In this document: in pieces, positions 60,366 through 64,000 of the stretch
How the letters are laid out: each line of letters starts with the position of its first letter
Numbering within the stretch: the first letter of the stretch is position 1
Origin: Mycolicibacterium sp. P1-5
Lineage (GTDB): Bacteria; Actinomycetota; Actinomycetes; Mycobacteriales; Mycobacteriaceae
Length of the DNA: 64,000 nucleotides
Direction of reading: 5' to 3'
Assembly: GCF_008329565.1 (NCBI RefSeq)
Contig: NZ_NPKT01000007.1
Location: 1-64,000, forward strand
The notes under the pieces: model-generated
What the model was told of the DNA's origin: nothing
What the model saw: the letters and a program-made list of their open reading frames with translations, nothing else
The model's database searches: none
Made by a program: the position numbers and the translations under genes

Positions 60366-60817
60366 CCAGCCTCGCCCGGAACGTTGCCGGTCTGCTCGAG
60401 CTCGCTGGACTCGCTCTGCTGCGCCTCGGCCTGCGCCTGGGCCAGCTTCTGCTCGTAATCGGCGCGTGCAGCGCGGCCTTCCGGGGAGCCTATCGAGTTA
60501 CCCGGCACGCCAGCCGTCGCGAAGGTGTTGTTGCAGTTCAAATACAGCAGGACGCGGTTGCCGGGATTTGTGCCGCTCGAGTCGAGAAAATCGGCACTGC
60601 GCGATCCGGTGACGACGCACTGGTCGGACGGCAGGAAGCTGCCGACTCGGGTGGCGACAGTCGCCGACTGGCCGGCCTGGCTGATCTTCTGCGATGCGTC
60701 GGCGTACGTCATGCCGGCGTACTCGTTGATCGCGGACGCGGTGCCGGCGCCGAACATCGCGACCGATGCCGCCGCTGCAGCGACACCGCCGATGCCGAGG
60801 ACCAGGTACTTCTTCAT
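60347..60817 (-). CDS. Secreted protein with a PASTA-like small domain
   Basis: A 156-residue exported protein. Residues 1-29 form a Sec signal peptide ending in AGTASA. The mature part has MTYADASQKISQAGQSATVA and SDQCVVTGSRSADF followed by VLLYLNCN, a pattern like mycobacterial PASTA-type repeats with a Cys pair that could form a disulfide. A Gln/Ala/Glu-rich tail (EQKLAQAQAEAQQSESSELE) is probably disordered or coiled. GGAGG precedes the ATG. Function unknown; cell-envelope location is likely. Confidence 0.85.
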   Translation of the reverse strand: MKKYLVLGIGGVAAAAASVAMFGAGTASAINEYAGMTYADASQKISQAGQSATVATRVGSFLPSDQCVVTGSRSADFLDSSGTNPGNRVLLYLNCNNTFATAGVPGNSIGSPEGRAARADYEQKLAQAQAEAQQSESSELEQTGNVPGEAGQVAGG

Positions 60818-60966
60818 CGCGACCTCCGCACATGTGCATTTCCTGTGGGTTTACGTACCGGATGCTGGTACCCCCTGGTGCGCAAATAGTACGCCGCGTC
60901 GCAGAAGTGCGCAGCGCACCGGAACGGCCTTGACTGCACGTAACGACATGCCCACCAAGGTCGAAC

Positions 60967-60996
60967 TTGAATGTCACCGGAGTACACAGATATATT
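60967..60996 (+). promoter_or_regulatory. Predicted promoter of desA1
   Basis: TTGAAT (60967-60972), an 18-base spacer and TATATT (60991-60996) fit a SigA-type promoter, placing the start about 30 bases before the ATG. In mycobacteria desA1 is known to be repressed by the TetR protein MadR; I cannot point to its site with certainty here. Confidence 0.55.
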
Positions 60997-61032
60997 GAGT
61001 GCAACCACTAGGAACAGATAACTGGAGGGCTC

Positions 61033-62028
61033 ATGTCGAAAGACCTGACCGACCTCGATCTCCTGCACGAGCTGGAACCGGTGGCGGAGAAGCTCATCAA
61101 CCGCCACCTGACGATGATGAAGGACTGGAACCCGCACGACTACATCCCGTGGTCGGACGGCAAGAATTTCTACGCGCTCGGCGGCCAGGACTGGGATCCC
61201 GAGCAGTCCAAGCTCTCCGAGGTCGCCCGCACGGCGATGGTGCAGAACCTTCTTACCGAGGACAACCTCCCCGCGTATCACCGTGAGATCGCGATGAACT
61301 TCTCAATGGACGGCCCGTGGGGCTACTGGGTCAACCGGTGGACAGCTGAAGAGAACCGGCACGGCATCTCCATCCGCGACTACCTCGTGGTCACCCGCAA
61401 CTGCGACCCCGTCGAGCTCGAAGAACTACGGATGGAGCAGATGACCCGGGGCTTCTCGCCGGGCCAGAACCAGCAGGGCGATCTCTTCGCCGAGAGCCTG
61501 TTCGACGCGGTCATGTACGTCAGCTTCCAGGAGCTGGCGACCCGGGTGTCGCATCGCAACACCGGCAAGGCCTGTAACGACCCCGTCGCCGAGCAGCTGC
61601 TGGCCCGGATCTCGAACGACGAGAACCTGCACATGATCTTCTACCGCGACGTCAGCGAGGCCGGCTTCGACGTGGCTCCCAACCAGGCGATGAAGTCGCT
61701 GCACCGGGTGCTGCGCAACTTCAAGATGCCCGGCTACACCGTGCCGGACTTCCGCCGCAAGGCCGTCATCATCGCCATGGGCGGCGTGTATGACCTGCGT
61801 ATTCACCTCGACGACGTCGTGATGCCGGTGCTCAAGAAGTGGCGCATCTTCGAGCGCGACGACTTCACCGGAGAAGCTGCGGCGATGCGCGACGATTTGG
61901 CGAACCTGATCACGGAAATCGAAGAGGCCTGCGACAAGTTCGAAGAGTCCAAGGCGCGCAAACTGGAGCGAGATGCGCGCCTGGCCGAAAAGCGCAGTGC
62001 CAAGGCATTGGCGGGGGCGGCAACATAG
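61033..62028 (+). CDS. desA1: Acyl-[ACP] desaturase DesA1
   Basis: A 331-residue soluble diiron desaturase. The iron ligands lie in EENRH (106-110), with Glu167 in SFQELAT and DENLH (196-200) in the second helix pair. DesA1 introduces a double bond during meromycolate synthesis on acyl-AcpM and is essential in mycobacteria. TGGAGG lies nine bases before the ATG. Next are the tRNA-dihydrouridine synthase and an LCP gene, the order I recall for Rv0824c-Rv0823c-Rv0822c, which supports the symbol. The C-terminus is a charged helix. Confidence 0.93.
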   Translation: MSKDLTDLDLLHELEPVAEKLINRHLTMMKDWNPHDYIPWSDGKNFYALGGQDWDPEQSKLSEVARTAMVQNLLTEDNLPAYHREIAMNFSMDGPWGYWVNRWTAEENRHGISIRDYLVVTRNCDPVELEELRMEQMTRGFSPGQNQQGDLFAESLFDAVMYVSFQELATRVSHRNTGKACNDPVAEQLLARISNDENLHMIFYRDVSEAGFDVAPNQAMKSLHRVLRNFKMPGYTVPDFRRKAVIIAMGGVYDLRIHLDDVVMPVLKKWRIFERDDFTGEAAAMRDDLANLITEIEEACDKFEESKARKLERDARLAEKRSAKALAGAAT

Positions 62029-63218
62029 TCGACACGACGACCACGGCGGTCGACGTACGCGACCGCGAGGCGGCCTTCACTGGGCTGCGGATCGGGCCCT
62101 TCGCCCTCCGCAGCCCGGTCGTCTTGGCGCCCATGGCCGGCGTCACCAACGTCGCCTTCCGCACCCTGTGCCGCGAACTCGAGGAAGAACGAGCCGGCAC
62201 CGTATCAGGGCTGTACGTCTGCGAGATGGTCACGGCCCGTGCGCTCGTCGAGCGTCATCCCGTCACGATGCACATGACGACGTTCGCTCCGCAGGAGTCG
62301 CCACGCTCGTTACAGCTCTACACCGTCGATCCGGCGACCACCTATGAGGCCGCCCGGATGATCGTCGCCGAGAACCTCGCGGACCACATCGACATGAACT
62401 TTGGTTGCCCCGTGCCCAAGGTCACCCGCCGCGGCGGCGGGGCGGCCCTGCCGTACAAGCGCCGCCTCTTCGGACAGATCGTCGCGGCCGCCGTCCGCGC
62501 CACCGAGGGCACCTCGGTACCGGTGACCGTCAAATTCCGGATCGGGATCGACGACGACCACCGCACCCACCTCGACGCCGGCCGGATCGCCGAGCAGGAA
62601 GGCGCCGCCGCGGTGGCGCTGCACGCCAGGACCGCCGCCCAGCGCTACTCCGGGACCGCGGACTGGGACGAGATCGGGCGGCTCAAAGAGGCGGTTACGA
62701 CGATCCCGGTGCTCGGCAACGGCGACATCTTCGAGGCCAATGACGCCTTGGCGATGATGGCCGCGACCGGGTGTGACGGAGTCGTCATCGGCCGCGGGTG
62801 CCTGGGCAGGCCCTGGCTGTTCGCCGAGCTGTCGGCGGCATTCACCGGTTCACCCACCCCGACCCCCCCGACCCTCGGCGAAGTCGCCGACATCGTCCGC
62901 CGCCACGGCGAGCTGCTGGCCGATCACTTCGGCGAGGACAAGGCTATGCGCGACATCCGTAAGCATGTCGCCTGGTACCTGCACGGCTTCCCCGCGGGCG
63001 CCGACATCAGACGGGCATTGGCGCTGGTCAAGACGGTGGCAGAGTTGGACAGCCTGCTGGACCGGCTCGACCGGGACGTCCCGTTCCCGGACGCCGCGAC
63101 CGGACCGCGGGGACGTCAGGGCTCGGCATCGTCGGTCACCCTGCCGGAGGGCTGGCTCGACGACCCCGACGACTGCACGGTGCCGGCGGGGGCCGACGTC
63201 ATGCACTCCGGAGGCTGA
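62028..63218 (+). CDS. dusB: tRNA-dihydrouridine synthase (DusB-like), start codon unclear
   Basis: About 396 residues of a flavin TIM-barrel enzyme that reduces uridines in tRNA D-loops. VVLAPMAGVTNVAF holds the FMN loop, DMNFGCPVPKVTRRGGGAAL the catalytic Cys (about residue 127) and RIGIDDDHRTHLDAG and LGNGDIFEAND further FMN contacts. No ATG, GTG or TTG lies in frame between the end of desA1 and the VVLAPM strand. The codon at 62028, GTC, occupies the place where TAGTG would give an overlapping GTG start. CTG 62085 is another option. Enzyme identity is firm; the start is not. Confidence 0.85.
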   Translation, partial: VDTTTTAVDVRDREAAFTGLRIGPFALRSPVVLAPMAGVTNVAFRTLCRELEEERAGTVSGLYVCEMVTARALVERHPVTMHMTTFAPQESPRSLQLYTVDPATTYEAARMIVAENLADHIDMNFGCPVPKVTRRGGGAALPYKRRLFGQIVAAAVRATEGTSVPVTVKFRIGIDDDHRTHLDAGRIAEQEGAAAVALHARTAAQRYSGTADWDEIGRLKEAVTTIPVLGNGDIFEANDALAMMAATGCDGVVIGRGCLGRPWLFAELSAAFTGSPTPTPPTLGEVADIVRRHGELLADHFGEDKAMRDIRKHVAWYLHGFPAGADIRRALALVKTVAELDSLLDRLDRDVPFPDAATGPRGRQGSASSVTLPEGWLDDPDDCTVPAGADVMHSGG

Positions 63219-63447
63219 ACCGAGACAGTCCCGACATCAGCGCGAGCTAGCGATCGGACGGCTTGTCTCAGTACGATGGTGATCTTGTTGTGGGCCGCTG
63301 GAGTGGCGGACACCCACCAACTGCTGCTAGAAGACATAGGACAGTTGAGAGGGCCGCGCATCGTCGCCGGCCGAGGTGCCAAGACAACCGCATCAAGAAT
63401 TGCAAGCGCAGAGACGCGCACGACCACAAGTCGGAGGCGACTGGAAC
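63219..63447. other. 229-bp intergenic region
   Basis: No gene is supported. It separates the dus gene from the LCP gene and presumably holds the LCP promoter. GTTGTGGGCC and TTGTCTCAGTACGATGG were noted near 63260-63300, but no clear -35/-10 pair was found. Confidence 0.4.
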
Positions 63448-64000
63448 ATGAGTGATGGCGGCAACGCCACTCCTGGCCAGCACCGCACCCCCGACGAGGG
63501 TGAGCGGGCGACCCGGACACCCCGCGCGGTGGCAGGCAGCGCACCGTGGGAACGTGCTCCGGCAGCGGCCCCGCCGAGCGGTAATCACACCAAGGGCGTC
63601 ACCGTCGCGGACCTGATCGCCAAGGTTTCCGGCTCCCGGCCGACGTTCGAACCCACCCGGCATCGCGCCGAGGCCGACGATCAAGCCCCCACCGATCTCT
63701 TCCTCACCGACCTCACGGTGCCGATCCCCGTCATCACCGCCGCGTACGCCGACGAGGTACCCGACCTCGAGGCGATCAACCGCGCTCGCGGTCCGTTGGC
63801 CGTCGACCCCGAGCCGGCCGCCTCGCCGTCGCGCACCAAGAAGAAGAAGTCGACATCGCGTCGGAGGCCCGCGCTACTGGCAGGGCGATCCGCGGCGGCG
63901 ATCTTCGCGGTGTCGGCACTGGTGCTGACCGGCGGCGCCTGGCAGTGGCAGTCCACCAAGAACGACCTGCTGCGCAATGTCGCGGCGCTGGATACCAACT
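63448..64000 (+). CDS. LytR-CpsA-Psr (LCP) family protein, N-terminal part
   Basis: 184 codons are visible; the gene runs off the window. About 140 cytosolic residues, rich in Pro, Ala and Arg and ending with KKKK and RRRP, precede one membrane segment (about 147-166, AAAIFAVSALVLTGG). The catalytic LCP domain would follow outside. I call the family from this topology and from its position after desA1 and dus, matching Rv0822c. LCP enzymes attach arabinogalactan to peptidoglycan. GGAGG lies ten bases before the ATG. Confidence 0.75.
   Translation, partial: MSDGGNATPGQHRTPDEGERATRTPRAVAGSAPWERAPAAAPPSGNHTKGVTVADLIAKVSGSRPTFEPTRHRAEADDQAPTDLFLTDLTVPIPVITAAYADEVPDLEAINRARGPLAVDPEPAASPSRTKKKKSTSRRRPALLAGRSAAAIFAVSALVLTGGAWQWQSTKNDLLRNVAALDTN

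Noticed and set aside
62860..62880. C-rich run resembling a 6C small RNA loop
   Set aside because: It lies within the dus reading frame (PTPTPPTL) and no paired stem-loops with twin C6 loops could be drawn.
1..64000. CRISPR arrays, IS elements, toxin-antitoxin pairs and phage genes
   Set aside because: No regularly spaced repeats, transposases, integrases or recognisable toxin genes were seen; only the DUF222 fragment at the left edge is of a mobile-like family.

Overview
The window reads as a chromosomal segment of a rapidly growing mycobacterium (Mycolicibacterium-like). The DNA is uniformly GC-rich with many GTG starts and 4-base ATGA/GTGA gene overlaps. It carries F420-type luciferase-like oxidoreductases, a mycofactocin-coupled dehydrogenase, a 13E12/DUF222 fragment, and the order desA1 - dus - LCP protein, which I recall as M. 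tuberculosis Rv0824c-Rv0823c-Rv0822c. Species cannot be fixed from sequence reading alone. There is no rRNA, CRISPR array, IS element or prophage.

Layout. 1-285 holds the start of a DUF222 protein. 385-31367 is a dense catabolic region: two F420/flavin LLM oxidoreductases, an acyl-CoA carboxyltransferase, a Baeyer-Villiger-type monooxygenase, a Rieske oxygenase, a P450, an aldehyde dehydrogenase, two CaiB-type CoA transferases, a molybdopterin oxidoreductase, a thiolase-like lipid-transfer protein, three acyl-CoA dehydrogenases, two amidohydrolases, an AMP ligase, crotonases, a DapA-like lyase and SDRs. 31654-41416 holds a TetR regulator, a thiolase, four crotonases, a GntR regulator and two AMP ligases. 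41401-54021 holds a second beta-oxidation block (GntR, two ACADs, thiolase, FabG-like SDR, mycofactocin SDR) and an FMO/APH/SDR operon with its TetR. 54074-55279 is an old-yellow-enzyme family gene. 55314-55816 is a four-tRNA cluster (Phe, Asp, Glu, Lys). 55886 to the end is conserved core: GAF protein, sugar transferase, a 52-residue small protein, an MpaB-type protein, TetR, a secreted protein, DesA1, Dus and the start of an LCP protein.

How it fits together. The first 31 kb looks like one pathway that activates a cyclic or branched hydrophobic substrate by oxygenation (BVMO, Rieske, P450, aldehyde dehydrogenase), attaches CoA (ligase, CoA transferases) and shortens it by beta-oxidation and retro-aldol or hydrolytic ring opening. 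The substrate is not identifiable; a terpenoid, alicyclic ketone or steroid-like acid are guesses. The strongest unifying signal is a repeated 19-bp operator, consensus TACTGTAA-N3-TTACAGTA, in the divergent promoter regions at 1426, 8822, 14036, 17576 and 31533, with a diverged version at 29522. The copy at 31533 lies just upstream of the TetR gene at 31654, which makes that protein the best candidate repressor.

Other local regulators have their own palindromes: a perfect 20-bp repeat between the GntR gene and the crotonase at 35449, an ATATGAT repeat at 45272, and a perfect 17-bp repeat covering the start codon of the old-yellow enzyme at 54074. Several enzymes depart from their family's catalytic signature (LLM at 8851, BVMO at 7177, isochorismatase-like protein at 10649, most crotonases, DapA-like protein at 29554), and the dus gene has no normal start codon where one is expected.
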